Shown here: positions 12,553-25,900 of the stretch, piece by piece
Layout of the letters: each line of letters begins with the position of its first letter
How positions within the stretch are numbered: the first letter of the stretch is position 1
Source: Casuarius casuarius
Lineage: Eukaryota > Chordata > Aves > Casuariiformes > Casuariidae
NCBI GenBank assembly: GCA_003342895.1
Contig: PTFA01000082.1
Location: forward strand, 2,924,197-2,988,196
Reading direction: 5' to 3'
Length of the DNA stretch: 64,000 bases
Made by a program: the position numbers and the translations under genes
Notes under the pieces: model-generated
The model's database searches: none
Seen by the model: the letters and a program-made list of their open reading frames with translations, nothing else
What the model was told of the DNA's origin: nothing

Positions 12553-14475
12553 CCACCTTTCTCCCTCATATTCTTATTTTTTAGTGATAAGCCCAGGTTT
12601 CAGTGCTGATATCTTTTTGGCACAACTTGCACTGCTACGCACATGTTACCCTATTTGTTCTGGATTTGGGATTAAATAATGAAAACTGTAATAAAAATAT
12701 AATACAAAATGATACATGCATATCAGATAAGCACTTCCTTTTTTCATTTCCCTCAGAACAAACTGTAGGCAAAGCAACTGCTCCGACTGCCCTGTGCTTC
12801 TGCTAGGTCAGCAGCTCCCAGCTTCCTGCCCAGCACATTTGTTTCGGTTCCCTTTGCAGAGCTCAACTCGAAATGTTCTCTTTGGCCATGCCATCTAGTT
12901 TATAAAGCTAATTCACATGCACAGAAAACATTAATCAATGCTTGCTTCACTGTTTTTTCCACTTCTTGGCTGCCTCTATCTTAACAGTAACGGGAAATAC
13001 AGCTTGTCTACAAATGATAGGTTTTATGCAAATGTTTCTCATTATTGTGCTTTTCATTTAGCATAGCTTGTTTATATTAGGACAGGATGATACAAAATTG
13101 GCACAACTCCGTACAAAGCAGAAGGTAGAAGACAGCCTGCCCCCTCCCAACATCGCCCAAGAGGCAATGCCTCCATGAGCAAAAGACATTTTTATTGCTA
13201 AACCGGAATAATCTTTCTCATAGGAGATTCACTCTGATTTTAAGAGTGGTAAGGGAGAATCAAATGACAGAAAAGAAACAGTTTTACTTACTTCTGATGT
13301 TTTTATAAACTGATTTATCTTGGTCAGAGGTTTAGGTGCATTCTACCAAATAAACTGTAGTCACATAGGTATTTTTCCACTTTGCATATGCCTGAGGCTT
13401 GAGTTGTTCATCTAATTTGGCACATTTCATGCCAATCTATCATATCATTGAGGGGTTGATTTTTTTTTTTTTTTTTTAAATAACTTCCTTGGCCTTAGAT
13501 GGAGCAGGTATAGGAGATTTTTTTTTTTTTAATTCATAAGCTTTATCATCCCCTTATAAATTATAATTCATAAAAGGAAATGTTTTTCACTGAATTTCAC
13601 ATCAGAAACATGTATACTTGAAAGCAAAATTGTGTGTGGATTTCTTTTTTCCCTCTGTATTTTTGTAAACTGATTATAGAAAATGTTACTATTGCTACTG
13701 AATATTGCAGTCTAGTAATTCAAGACAAAACAGAGCCAAACATTTGTGATTAATTAGTCTTTGAAACAGACTCTCTTCAGTGGCCCTGTGACTATTACTT
13801 AAAAAACATGGTTTCAGTTTCTTAAGCAGAAAGGAATAAAGAACCCTTTACCTGAGGGTAACTGGTAAGTTTAGTAGGGCTATTTAAAGAGGAATAGCTT
13901 TTCACATAGATTCTGAACTGCCACATGAAAACATTATTCCTTTATTCTGTCAGGCTACCAGAACTAAAGCATTTGAATTTCAATAGTGTAACTGGGATTT
14001 GGCTCTTTTGCTAGTATTTATACTAAAAGCCAAGTGAAAACAACCCCCCCCCAACAGTCACCACTAACAACAGAACTAATACATCTGTATTTCTGTATTC
14101 AGTATCTCATACAAAGCCATGAGGAGTACTGTGAACTGCTGGGTTTAGTGAAAAGCCAGTCTTCTAAAGCCTGGATTCTTTTCATCTCCCAGTTTATGTT
14201 TTATTTACACCAACATTTCATTGGTGATAATGGCAGGTGGAGCCTAAAATAGATTAACTAAGTTCACAGTGGAATGTCCCACTGTCCCAAATAAGCAAGC
14301 CAGCAGTTTTGTAAGTCACAAAGAAAATCTGTAATGCTTTACGTACTGCCAATAACGACGAGAGAAAATTAGGGAACTTACGTTGCAGCCCAGCAGTGGA
14401 TCATTTCACCACAAGATTAACAGGTCTTCTGTTCAGTACAACTGTTTTCAAAATTGCTTTCTCTTTAAATCCATC

Positions 14476-14479
<4 letters not shown>

Positions 14480-14508
<29 letters not shown>
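14480..14508. repeat. (GA)n microsatellite
   Basis: About 14 uninterrupted GA dinucleotides form a homopurine/homopyrimidine mirror tract. It is probably length-polymorphic. Confidence 0.95.
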
Positions 14509-14511
<3 letters not shown>

Positions 14512-17500
14512 CTTATCTACATTATACTAATTCCCAAAACGAATTAACTATATCAGCCACAGGGCTTCATTGCCAGTAAGAATGTGTGCAAAGAAGGATC
14601 CTTTTGCAATATAAAAAGTGTGGTCGACTCGCACCTCTACCAACTTAATTACACCAACGAACATTTCTGATGTAAACCTGGCCTTCCAAAGTAACAAACT
14701 AAATTTGACACAGTGACAGTGAGCAAATGCTGTAGTCGTAACGTTCCAAGCAAGAGTTTGCCCACTGCTTTGGACATGAAAACGTTACTGTGAGCGTCAG
14801 CCACAAAACTAACTTTAGCTTTTTCCTTTTACAGAATCTAAAACATGGATCTTTATAATCTATCTGAAGAAATCAAGTACCAAATATTCTCTGGGAAAAC
14901 TTGATTTCAGTATTTCATAAGAAGTCCAGAACCTCAAAATAGAGAGCAGAACCCTCCCCTATTGCAGAGCTAAAAGTACAGCTATTAGCACAGATACTTT
15001 TGAAGAAGCCTGAAGTGAATGAAGACAGTTTCCAAATGAAATGTATATTACTCCAAGTTTGAATAACCAATAAAGAATAAAGCATGATGGCTTATGGAAT
15101 AGGAAGATTAATGTAATAAATGTATTCATATTCTTTCTGTTGATAAACACAATGCTCATAATTTCTATGTTAATGTTTAGGAGAGACGGGCACTGTAAAC
15201 ACTGTCACAGTCTTACACATCACAGTCCTCTCAAGATGCCAGTGAAATACTCTTTGGAAAATAACTGGATAGTGACAGTTCTTCTTCTTCTTTTTATTTT
15301 TTTTTTAATCTGGTACAAAACACAATTACTTCTAGCTGAAATGAGAAACTTTTTTGCGCAAGTGGGAAAAAGCACATCTGACTCAGTACCATAGAAACTC
15401 ACTTTACAGGCTTAATTCTAATGGTACTCCAAGGCAACATTATAGGTTTGCCTATGGCAGTAAACTGAACAGGTCTAGGGCTGCTCACTGAGCTGAAACC
15501 AAGTGGCCTAGGACATCCTACATCCATACTATTAAACACTGTTGACTTCCAACAATGAAGATGAGGGAACACTGAAAAGGGGATGCATGCAAACTGCCTG
15601 CTGGAAATCATCCCTGGCCTGACCTCACTCCAGAACAAGCCCCAAGAACTGTCTGGGACATCACTGGTTGGCTTTGACCAGCCCACTACCAGGAACCATT
15701 ATAACAATTTAACAGCACAGAAAAAAAAAAATTCCAGTACGTGAGAGTATTCCTTGACATTGTTTGTTTCTTATCCCAGATGTAACCCAATTGTATTCAA
15801 AAATATACTAAGGAAGATTTCCTTCAAACATAAAACATTAGTAATTACTTGTTGTCTTTGAGCCAGTCTCCAAAAGTCTTCCCTTTTTTGAAATTTTAGT
15901 AAAGACAAAAATCACCTGAAAATTTCATTTCTGCTCTCAGCTTTTTTTCTGACACATAAAATATTTAGAAGTTTTCTTAGATACAAGGTAGCCTGTGTAG
16001 TATCAAATCGATTAATGGCTCTAGTCTCTGACTCTTATACTGTGCCATGAACTCTTGCATGACACTGTCCTCTGAAAATAGCTTCACTGGGCAGAACTGA
16101 CTGTGAATGAGCTGAAAGAATTGAAGCCTAGAGCTATGTTTAAAAATCTGCTCCATTTCACAGCATGAGTCAGTCACAGCATTAGCAGTTTTTGCAATTT
16201 TATCATTAGTGTTGTGATTTGGTGTTTTTCTAAAACCACAAGCTTAATCAAACCACGTGATTAGGCAAGAATTTTAGCTTTTCACCTAAAGTTTCTGGCC
16301 TTGATTGCAGAGGAAAATTGAGAACAGCAATGCTTAAGAATAAAAGCAAAAATGCAAATAAAAAGATCCCAGGAGGGACAGGGGAACAGCCATAAGGGCA
16401 AAAAAATGTTGAGCCAGTCTGATACTTATTCAGGCTCAGTATTTTATCCTAGCACAGCTACATGTGGAAAGACTGCAGTCACTCCTTTCCTCAAACCCCT
16501 TCAACTTCGTTTGATTCATCTGACACACCTTTTGCTCAGTTAGGTAAGAGCCAATGCTTTGAAAACACATTCTGAGAGAATATATACTGGTCTATATAAG
16601 AAATCAAACAGATTTCATGTATGGAGAAAGATTTTATTAATACAGATGGTAGGAAATAACTTTAAATTTTGCAACTTAAAAAAAAAAAAAGCACACAGGT
16701 TGGCTTGTTCTGTTTTGTTTTATAAACATTTTTTTCCTGTAATCAGAGGGGCCACCAAGGCACAGCAAATACAGGCAAAGTCATTTTTCTGTACATTATA
16801 CCACAAACAAAATCTACAAGACATAAAAAAAATCATCATGATGTAAGACTTATCAGATAAGGTAACACCTGAAGTAGAAAACAACCTTACCTCAAATACA
16901 AGTACAAAATGTGTAACGTTAAAATAAATCTTTTCATTTCATATGTCAAAATGATTGAGATGTAAAATACCTCCTGAAAATCAATACTTGAAAAAGAAAT
17001 ATCATAATTGTACCAAAATAAAAAAAAAAAATTCTTAAAAATATCTGAAAGTAATCCAGAAAAGGGAACTTGAAAACAACATTGTCTCTGTATCCTCCTG
17101 GAGTTTAAAGNGGTCTTGCCCCATCTCCTTCTTGTACGAAAAGCACCTGTGAATATCTTTCTACAGAATCTTATAAATAATATTGGTAGTCATTCTTAAA
17201 AACATTCGAGGCATGTGTGTACATTGCTTCCTTTGGATTAAGCACTAATCCCATTAAATCAATCCCTTCTTTGTTCAAAGGATCAGGATTCAAAAACCAC
17301 AGGCACAGTCAGTTTTGGAATATCCTTTTCAAGTCAGACTTTTTATCTCAATCCATTTAAGTATACAGGAATGTAATGCAACCAAGTGCCCAGGCTCTGT
17401 GAAACCTGACATTATTGGTTTGGCAAAAGGTATAATCACTAACTACAAGCAACCAGAATGGTCAAATCTCTTTTCCATTCTTCTTTTTTTGAAAATCAAT

Positions 17501-18847
17501 TCATTAATTTATCTGTGAACAGCTCCATTCAAATCTTTTGCCTCTCATTCTCCAAACCACACCTACATTTGTACGAAAAAGAAAAATAATAACACAACAC
17601 AGAGTTCCTTTGTTCAATCAGGAAACTAGTATTAGCAGTAAAAAACAATAATGCAGTACACACAAACACACTACTCTGCAGATTTTAGCACGTAAAAAGG
17701 TTATAAACTTGCTTCACATATAGTACATTTTATCCTTAAACATTTGAAACATTCTATAAATACAAATATTTAATTATGCCAGCCACCAATGACTGTATAA
17801 AACTGCAAGCTCTGCAGTCTTGTTTGGATTGCAATTTCATCCACAATCAAACACAGCCACTTGCGCAGTGGCATACAACACCCAGCACTACGCTACACAA
17901 CATTTCAGTCAGGACATGAGCAGCACTGCTTAAGTTCTAGAGAAAGAAAATAAAGAGCAGCTCAGACAAACAGAGCTACTTTTATACTGGAAGAATATTA
18001 ATAACCACTTCATCTAGTGTACCATCATTCAAGTCCTCCCGATGAAAAAGCCTGAGATGCAACTATGCATCTGAACATCCCCGGTGCTGTGCAACTTCTG
18101 AACGTAAGAAGCACCCTCAGTTCCTACTGACTTCCACAGCGGTTGCTCACGAGGCATTTACGGATGCTACCCACGATTTGGAAGCTCCAACCCTAGACAC
18201 GTACAGCTGCTTATCTGGTTACGGGTCCAGAAGTTTAGCACTCTAGAACTGCAAAACACTGGCAGCTCTGTGCACTGATTCAATATTAAGTTAAAAAACA
18301 AAAAGCCACCTAAGAATGTTTATGAAATTAGTTTTCATTAGAGTTAAAAGGCCTATAATCTTTCCACGGGAATTATACATAGGCTTAATGGGGTGTATAA
18401 GTGTTCCTAATTTGAATGATCATTTTTCATAGGGTATTAATACACACTTGAAATCATATGAATGGCATAATACTGCAGAAAATGCATAGCATTACACTAT
18501 AATACCATCTATTATTTGATGTATGGGGCTTTTTAAAATTGTGAGTATTACTTTCCTGGCTTGAGAGTAGCTTCTCCACAGTTCTAATTAGCACTTTGGA
18601 ATAACTCAGGGAGATCTGTGACAAGCTTTATTCTCCTTCCAGGTGCATGATGGAACCGAACTTTGGAATGTAATTAGCACTCCACAAAAGCTAACAAAAT
18701 GAATATAGACATGCTTCAAGAGTTACAAAATTTAAATCAATTTCAAGTTTTGCTTGAGGAAAGAGCTATGTATCCTCTTAAAGTTACTAATAATTACCAA
18801 TACCTTTAAAAAGCAATGCATCACATTGGAGCAAGTGAAAAAATATT

Positions 18848-18869
18848 TATAAATAAATAAATAAATAAC
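18848..18869. repeat. (AAAT)n microsatellite
   Basis: About five tandem AAAT/TAAA units lie in AT-rich intron. Confidence 0.85.
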
Positions 18870-21425
18870 ATCTCGCTATGGTTTTTAACTGTTCGCTTTG
18901 TTCTTCTCTTGTGCAACAGGCAAGGCCAAGGTACCTCGTCTCCTGCCCAAAATATACCAGACTAGTAATACTCAATTTAACATTGATAATTGCTGAAATG
19001 CAGGCAATTCGTTCATTCGTAAAAAATGAAAAATGTCAAGTCACTCAGGATGTGCACCTACCCAATCTCTAGAAACATTAGATACATCTGTAAATTGAAC
19101 TACTTTAAAAATGACAGTTGTACAAGGTTAGAATACCTTAAGTCTTCCCTTGAGTACAGTTCTTGGGACAAAGTTCTTAATTTATGACTTCTTCAATAAT
19201 ACCTTCCAGCCGATGTAAGTATTCCTCCCACCTGACACCCGATCCTGAAATAGTTTCATATTTGAGTAAACTCTTCTAGTTGAAGAGTAGTCTTATTGTC
19301 TTTATTAACAAAGTTTTGCTGTTGGTTTGTTTTTTAAATAAACTCCCATGAGTAAAGTTCTGTAAATCATTTACCATATGCTCACCAATATAAAATTAAA
19401 ACACTGATAACCAAAATGCTACTTAACTTAGTCCACAAACAAGACTTACTATGACGAAAGCTCCTTTGAAGGATACTACATGCTTATGCCAAGTCTCACA
19501 CTGTCATTTCACTGAATAAGTGGGATATGGAGTATTTATTTACTTATGAAAGGAACAGCCTATTTCATCTTAACACTTACAGTAATAGACCTGTTAGGAC
19601 AGTTTCCCAGGTCACAGGCCTCTTATGTCTCAATTACCAGCGTGCACATACTTGAATAATGCACCATGTACTAATAAGCCTAGGTACCTGACTCTTCTCT
19701 ATTTCGGTGGTACTGGGTCCACATGCAGAAGCACAGATCAGGATTTGTCTTTCTTTTTAATTCCCTCCAACCTTACTGTGTCAGAAGGCTTAAAGAAAAA
19801 TACAGTCAACATCCTTTACAAAATGGGAAGGTACAAAACCCAGAGAAATCTGTCATTAAAATGCTCTATTAGAAAGAAACCTAACTTTCCTGCATCGGAA
19901 AGGTTTCACATGGTGCAGGAGAATCTAGCTCTTGAAAACCAAGTCGTATTAGTCTAACTACATCATTTTTCTAATCATCACGACTAAAATGAAACAAATA
20001 GCATTTTGTTCTGAAAAACACGAGAAGAATATGCATCTGTCACTTTTAATTATTTATTTCCCAGGTTTTGTAACTCTTCTGAAGAGACTTGCTCAGTATT
20101 TGAATAAAAGACCTCAAAGAGAAGACCTCCCTCCTCTGCAACGAACAGAGTAGAAGATAGTATTCTTACCTGATCTAAGAGTCAGCCATGATGTTCATGG
20201 GTTCCTCTGTTTTAAGATGAAGTACCATTAAGATCCTGACCTCCTGCAAAGTGCGTCATCTGTTAGCTGTACATGAAGCCTAATGATCTGAAGGCTGAAC
20301 CGACGTGTATCTTTTAAAAAGACATCTTAAATAAAAGATTCAAGCTGTAGAAGAGTTAATCGCTTTCCCAGTTAATTTCTTCAGGGTACTAATGGGTACT
20401 AAATGGGTGTACCCATTTAAAAATTTGCACTCTAATTCCACTATGAACTTTTCTAATTTCAGCTTCCAGCTACAAGGTTTTTTTGATACTTTTGCTATTA
20501 GCTCAGAAAAGTTTTCAGCATTAGATATGTTCTCTTTGAAAAGGTACCACTAGTCTGAATAAGTAATATCTAACCTCTTTATTAAGTGAAATAGGCTCAT
20601 TTTTCTAAATTATAACACTATATTCTCAGGGCATTTCACAATTCTGAAGAGATTTAACTTCAGCCATTCATATCCACTATCTTACAGCAGTTTCAGAAGG
20701 GTCCCCTGAGCTAATTCAAGCACCTTGACCAAATTCCAATACTTGCAACTAGAAAGCAAATTTTTAAAACGAAGTTTCCAGAAGTTTCAAAAAATCGATT
20801 TTTGTGATAGAAACTCTGCCCTTACCACTTTGATGTTAAGGAGTATGATGTAGCTTTTCCCCATCAAAAATGCTACATCAGACTAACAATAAAGTTCATA
20901 TATGAAAAGTTAGTATCACATCATTAATCTTGTGAACTGCTTTCTTACCTTACCCTCAAGGATTGCTACAAAATACAGATATGAGATGTCTCTCTATACA
21001 AAATTAAACTTTGACTGACACTTAACATAAAAAAAACCTAGTTAATTCTTTTGTGGGGGAAAGAAAGCCCACCTTCAGACTAATTAAGCATTGAAAGTTA
21101 AGCACTGACTCCATCAAACTGTCAGAAAAAAGTCAGAAACTCCAATTTATTTAAAACACAATAAAGCAAGAGAAGTATTTTCTTTTTCTGCCACCCCTAC
21201 TTTTTCAGCTATATAAATGAAGGGAATAAAAGATGACTTTTCAAAGATGCTAATTCTGCTCAATTTTATGGTGATGGATGTAATGATATCTCCATGTCAG
21301 TAAAATATGGCCTAAGAAAAGGGAGTGTAATTTAAGATATTTCAACAAATATGCTACAGAAGTAAAAGAAATTTGAAGTGATAATTAAATACTGTGTTAC
21401 ATATGCTTTTACATTAGAAACAAGG

Positions 21426-21549
21426 ACAGATTGTGCAACCCTTACTTGCACTGATGAACATTTACTTATAGGAGTATTCCTATTGACGTCAATGAGACTA
21501 CTTATGTGGGTAAGCACTCAATAACATGTAAAGAGTTGTGCAATAAAGC
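21426..21549. repeat. Ancient palindromic amniote-type repeat centred on TGACGTCA
   Basis: The left arm (from GATTGTGCAACC at about 21429) and the right arm (ending GAGTTGTGCAAT at 21544) are imperfect inverted copies. Their blocks pair across the perfect 12-bp palindrome ATTGACGTCAAT at 21482-21493. The order of blocks (TGCAACCCTTACT, GGAGTATTCCTATTGA, ATGAGACTACTTATGTG, GTAAG) resembles a widespread decayed reptile/bird repeat that I recall by its 'cattgacttcaatgggacta' core. The symmetry is seen directly; the family link is from memory. Confidence 0.55.
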
Positions 21550-21739
21550 CCCAAACATGTTTCATTCCACACATTGTTTCAAGCTTTATTCCTCAACCAC
21601 AAATTTTTGCTTAATAGTGCTAATAATATTATTTCATTAATGCCATTGTTCAGAAAAATATATGGGAACATACAGTTTGTTCAATATCTGACATCACCAA
21701 ATATTTCAGTTAACTACCAAATCATAGCCACGCAAGAAG

Positions 21740-22376
21740 CACAGAATCACTGAGGTCAAAAGGGACCCCTGGAGATCTAGTCCAACTCCCAGCTGAAAGC
21801 AACCTCTCTGGGCAATTAGAGCAGGTTGCCCAGGACTGTGTCCAGTTGGGTTTTGAGTATCTCTGAGGATGCAGACTCCACTACCTTTCTGGGCAACCTG
21901 CTCCAGGTGTTCAACCATCCTCACAGTGAAAAAGTGCTTTGTTATGTTCAGATGGAATTTCTTGTACTTCAATTTGCACCCCTTGCCTCTTGTCCTGTCA
22001 CTGGGCACCAATAAGAAGAGTCCACCATCATCTTCATTACTCTCCCTCACCTCCCCCCATTTATACACATTGATAAGACCCCCCTGAGCCTTTTCTTCTC
22101 CAGGCTGCACAGTCCCAGCTCTCTCAGCCTCTCCTTATACAAGAGATGCTCAACCCTTTGTCAACTTTCTGGCCCTTCGCTGGACTCACTCCAGTATGTC
22201 CATGTCTCTCTTGTACTGGGGAAGCCAGCACTGGACCCAGGACTCCACACGTGGCCTCACCGCTGCTGAGTAGAGGGGCAGCATCAGTGATCTCCCTCGA
22301 CTACTGGTGATGCTCTGCCTAATGTAGCCCAGAAGGTCTTCTCTACCACCACAGCACATTGCTGGCTCACGTTCAG
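21740..22376 (-). mobile_element. CR1 LINE, 5'-truncated 3' end
   Basis: Read on the plus strand this is the reverse complement of an avian CR1 3' end. It opens with the terminal CACAGAATCAC (complement of the ATTCTGTG tail), then GAGATCTAGTCCAACTCC, GGCAACCTGCTCCAGGTGTT, CTTGCCTCTTGTCCTGTCAC, the tract at 22081-22135 (CTTCTCCAGGCTGCACAGTC, then CTCTCAGCCTCTCC) and CTGGCTCACGTTCAG at the 5' break. CR1 elements are the main LINEs of birds; they are typically 5'-truncated and lack a poly-A tail. It lies in the same orientation as PDE10A. The 134-codon open frame running through it is not an intact CR1 reading frame. Confidence 0.93.
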
Positions 22377-22896
22377 AAGAAGCAACTTAAGAACTGCCCA
22401 ACAGCCAGCTAGGAATTGTAGGACCCAATCCTATCACTGGTGAAAAAAATGAAACACCTTCTACTGATTTTGACGGTAGCAGAACAGAATTAAAAAAAAA
22501 ACAAAAACAAAAAAACAAAAAAAACCCTATCTGGATGGCTGGTTTTCCAGAAGTTTCTGTTGGTGTGGCAATCTTCTACTCATGAGATCGCATTTGAGAA
22601 AGCATTTTCCATCAATGCTATTTTAAACAAGAATTCAAATACTCTATTCGTTACTATTTTAACATTCTTTTATTGGCAACCACTGTAAAATAAAGTCACA
22701 GTGTTTCAGTCAGGCCCCTAGTATACTATCAAGCTTAAACAAATGCCACAGAATTCAGAGTCAGCTTCAAAAATTAAAAGTGAGCAGCTGTACCTTTTCC
22801 CTCTCCTCCTCCCCCTCATCATCTCCCCACCCTCTTTTGTTTGTTTTGGAGACAGTGTAGCTCACTACCATGTGTTCACCTCCAAAAGCACCCTTA

Positions 22897-22944
22897 CGAA
22901 AAAAAAAAAAAAAAAAAAAAAAGAAAGAAAAAGAAAGAAAAGAG
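22897..22944. repeat. Poly-A and AAAG-type homopurine tract
   Basis: Roughly 24 A are followed by GAAA/GAAAAA units, and purine-rich sequence continues to about 22990. It reads as a lysine-rich frame on the plus strand, a low-complexity artefact rather than a gene. Confidence 0.9.
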
Positions 22945-25900
22945 TTGGAAAGAGCAGAAGTGAAAAGGAAAAGAAATGGAAGAGATGGAAACTGAGAACT
23001 TGTGTTTGTATTGGACTCAGGAAACACCTAAAAATAATGACATTTCACTCTACATTCCCGCATCCATTGTACATCGTTTCTGCATCGTGCCTTTGCTATA
23101 ATGATTTATATAAACACCTTTCACAGGCAAGGATGATAAAGTACTCAATGAGAAATAAAATTTGGCTGGAATCACTTCATCCTTCAGTGCCACTCAGCTT
23201 TATAATAACCTGATTTTATCTAAAGTCTATTTGAACAAGGCAGTCTCCCACATTCAGATAACACTTAAAAACTATAAAGATGCCCATATGAGATGGACAG
23301 TTTAATACAGGAAATTAAGGCATATTTCTACAGGATTGGCCATAACTTTTCACTTTAGTGTGTTAAGGTCCTAGGGGTTGAGATACTGATTTCTCTCTGG
23401 CACAATGACCAATTGTAAAGTATTCTCTTAGACTGTAATAGGCCCGTTACAGTGTCAGATAATGATAAAACAATTTAAAAAAAAAAAAAATACCTAAAAA
23501 TCACATTGATAGCATATAAACAGACTCATGTACTGTTAAAATTAGTCGGTTAAAAGCTGTATCATAAGATGTCCAATAGGAGAAGTAAAAAATAACAAAA
23601 TCGAAACTTCAAAAATTTTAAATCAGTGAAAATAAAGAGATTTAACAAAAAGGTATCTTTTCAATATTTTTTAACTTCTTTCGTTCACTCTAGCAAAGCC
23701 TCCAAGACTGCAACTTTTGTAGGCTGGAGCACATAAATTTTAAGACTATTCAATTGAACTTACAGTGACATGAATGATCTGGAGAAAGACTCAGTACACN
23801 AATAACTAAAAAGTGAGCTTGTGTTGAAGTGCAAGAAAAAAGGCCCCATGAGGTCTCTCAAGGATATAGTATCAATGATAAAAAGCAGTCATTAGGTCAT
23901 ATTAGCTGTACTAATAGACAGAGTAATGGTTTAATAATTTTTATAAGCAATACTTTTGGGGACTTAATACTATCAGGACTTTGGCCATGTTACTTCATGG
24001 ACTAACAGAGACACCTGATATTTAAACTCAAATCCCCTGGCACGTCTTTCTAGAGCACAAGCAATCACATAACACATATGCTCAAGTGACAGTGACCCAA
24101 AGATTGTAACTTCATTGCAAGATATCCAAACATACAAATACTGAATTCAGTAAATATATTAAATACAAAATATTTTCACAAATAATTTGAATGCACTCTG
24201 CATGACAGCAGCTGAAGAAATCTTAATTTGCAAACATTTTTAATTGTGAGGGGGAAGACAGCAGTGAAAGAAAGAATGAAAGAATGAGACAGGCAAGTGA
24301 AGGGCTAATGAGAAATGCATTGACTCAAAGTTCTTGGGCACAGTTGCCTTCTCGTGTGATAGGCAGGCACTAGAAATACTGGATATATCATCAGCAGAAA
24401 AATGTCACAGCTCCAGCTGTGACCACTGTTCCATCAGTGAAAAACAGGCAGAGTAAAGCTAGAAGAAAGCACAAAAAGAAGATAAAAGTAATCTTCGGAG
24501 GCATGAGGATGAAATCTGAAAAGCATCAGAAAGAACACAAGGACTGTATGAAGCTTCTTTGTGGGCAGGTAGCATAAGAATTGGAATAAGCAATCTAACC
24601 AGTTCAGAATTAACTGGGCCAAACAAACAAACAGCTTTTGCCACAAGTACTCAGTCCATAACTAACTTCAACAACATTTATGATAGTGCAAAAAGTGGGT
24701 AGTACAAGGGTGGGAATAAGCAGCCAGGGTTGTGAGAAGGCAGGACCTCTTCTTACAGTAACAGTGCCCATCTATGTTAGCTTACAGTGACAGTGAAATT
24801 ACAGCCTAAGACATGCAAGAATGCAAACATGCTGACTTAGAGGTCAGGTAGCTACACTTCAACTTGCAAATATATAACATACAGAAAAGATCAACTAAAG
24901 CACTTATTTCTTGCATACAATAAGCAGGTGACCCACACCACAAATCATTCAGAGCATGAATCCTTTGCATAGACATCACCAGAATGCCAAAGATTACTCA
25001 ATGTCTTCTGCACACACAAATTCGAGCCACTCAGCTTTCTGGCACATAAAAAACAAGCACATGCAGGAAAGCTTTTCTAATGAAGTGACCACTGTACGTT
25101 GTCCTACCCACTGCATACTGTTTCCAGGCCAACAATTATAGCAGCAAGTTATTTTGCTCTATGTAGCTATGAAGCTTCTTTGAAGAATGATTTTTTTTTT
25201 TTTTGACAAAAAGAGACTTCTCCTAACCTTGAAAGTCTGATTTGAAGACACTATATATGATCCCTCTTTTTTAAATGTCAGAAACATGAGTTTTAAAAAA
25301 CTGAAGCAAACAGTGTAAGAAATTGCTTTAACCACCTTGGAACCTTTCCAGCCAGCTACAACACAAGAACAAGAAGACAATACAATAATTGCCTTTATAA
25401 TCACCTGACTTAAAAGGGCCATTTCAAGGTGTGAGAGCAAGGCTTGAAACTATTTGCCAGTGATCAGTACCTTTAAGCTCTTTTGAGAGCCTCTGTTTGT
25501 CTGATGACATTTCGGCTAGTCTAAAATTTGAATTTATGAGACCTGTTCTCCCTTTGCCTCCCTTTCTGCTTCTCTGGAAAGATAGCCGTTACTCTTTTCT
25601 TCATGAAATCTTGACGGGGAAAGGTTGGAATTTACTTTTGAGAGAGTTAGCAGGCAAACGGTGGCAATTATAAACAACTCTTCTATACTCTTCTGTTCAC
25701 AGTTTTTGCTAATCCTTTCCTATGATCAGTTTAAACCCATCTAACAGTGGGCTACCATTGGAACGGCCATTGCTGCTTCATCTTCCACCCCCAGCTGCAC
25801 ATTCCTGATGCCTCCTTTGTATCTTCTCAAGCTTTTGAGTGACTGTGCAGTGAACAGGAAATGCATCCGGCTGAAAACCAATGAAGCAAAAAAGTTTGAT

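Larger units (their letters stand above)
8612..21425 (-). other. PDE10A upstream intron, segment without recognised genes
   Basis: This is AT-rich non-coding sequence. It holds poly-A/T tracts (about 8804-8819, 11132-11146, 13461-13477 and 13519-13531), a poly-A plus alternating purine-pyrimidine block (12500-12552), a GA microsatellite (14480-14508) and an AAAT repeat (18848-18869). A 95-codon minus-strand open frame at 15399-15686 sits in slightly GC-richer sequence but matches nothing I know. No other exon was recognised. Confidence 0.7.

Noticed and set aside
15399..15686. 95-codon minus-strand frame
   Set aside because: It sits in slightly GC-richer sequence, has no recognised similarity and no convincing splice sites.
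21706..22110. 134-codon minus-strand open frame
   Set aside because: It lies almost wholly in the CR1 3' region and does not follow an intact CR1 reverse transcriptase.
22743..23213. 156-codon plus-strand frame rich in lysine
   Set aside because: It is kept open by the poly-A/AAAG tract; low-complexity artefact.
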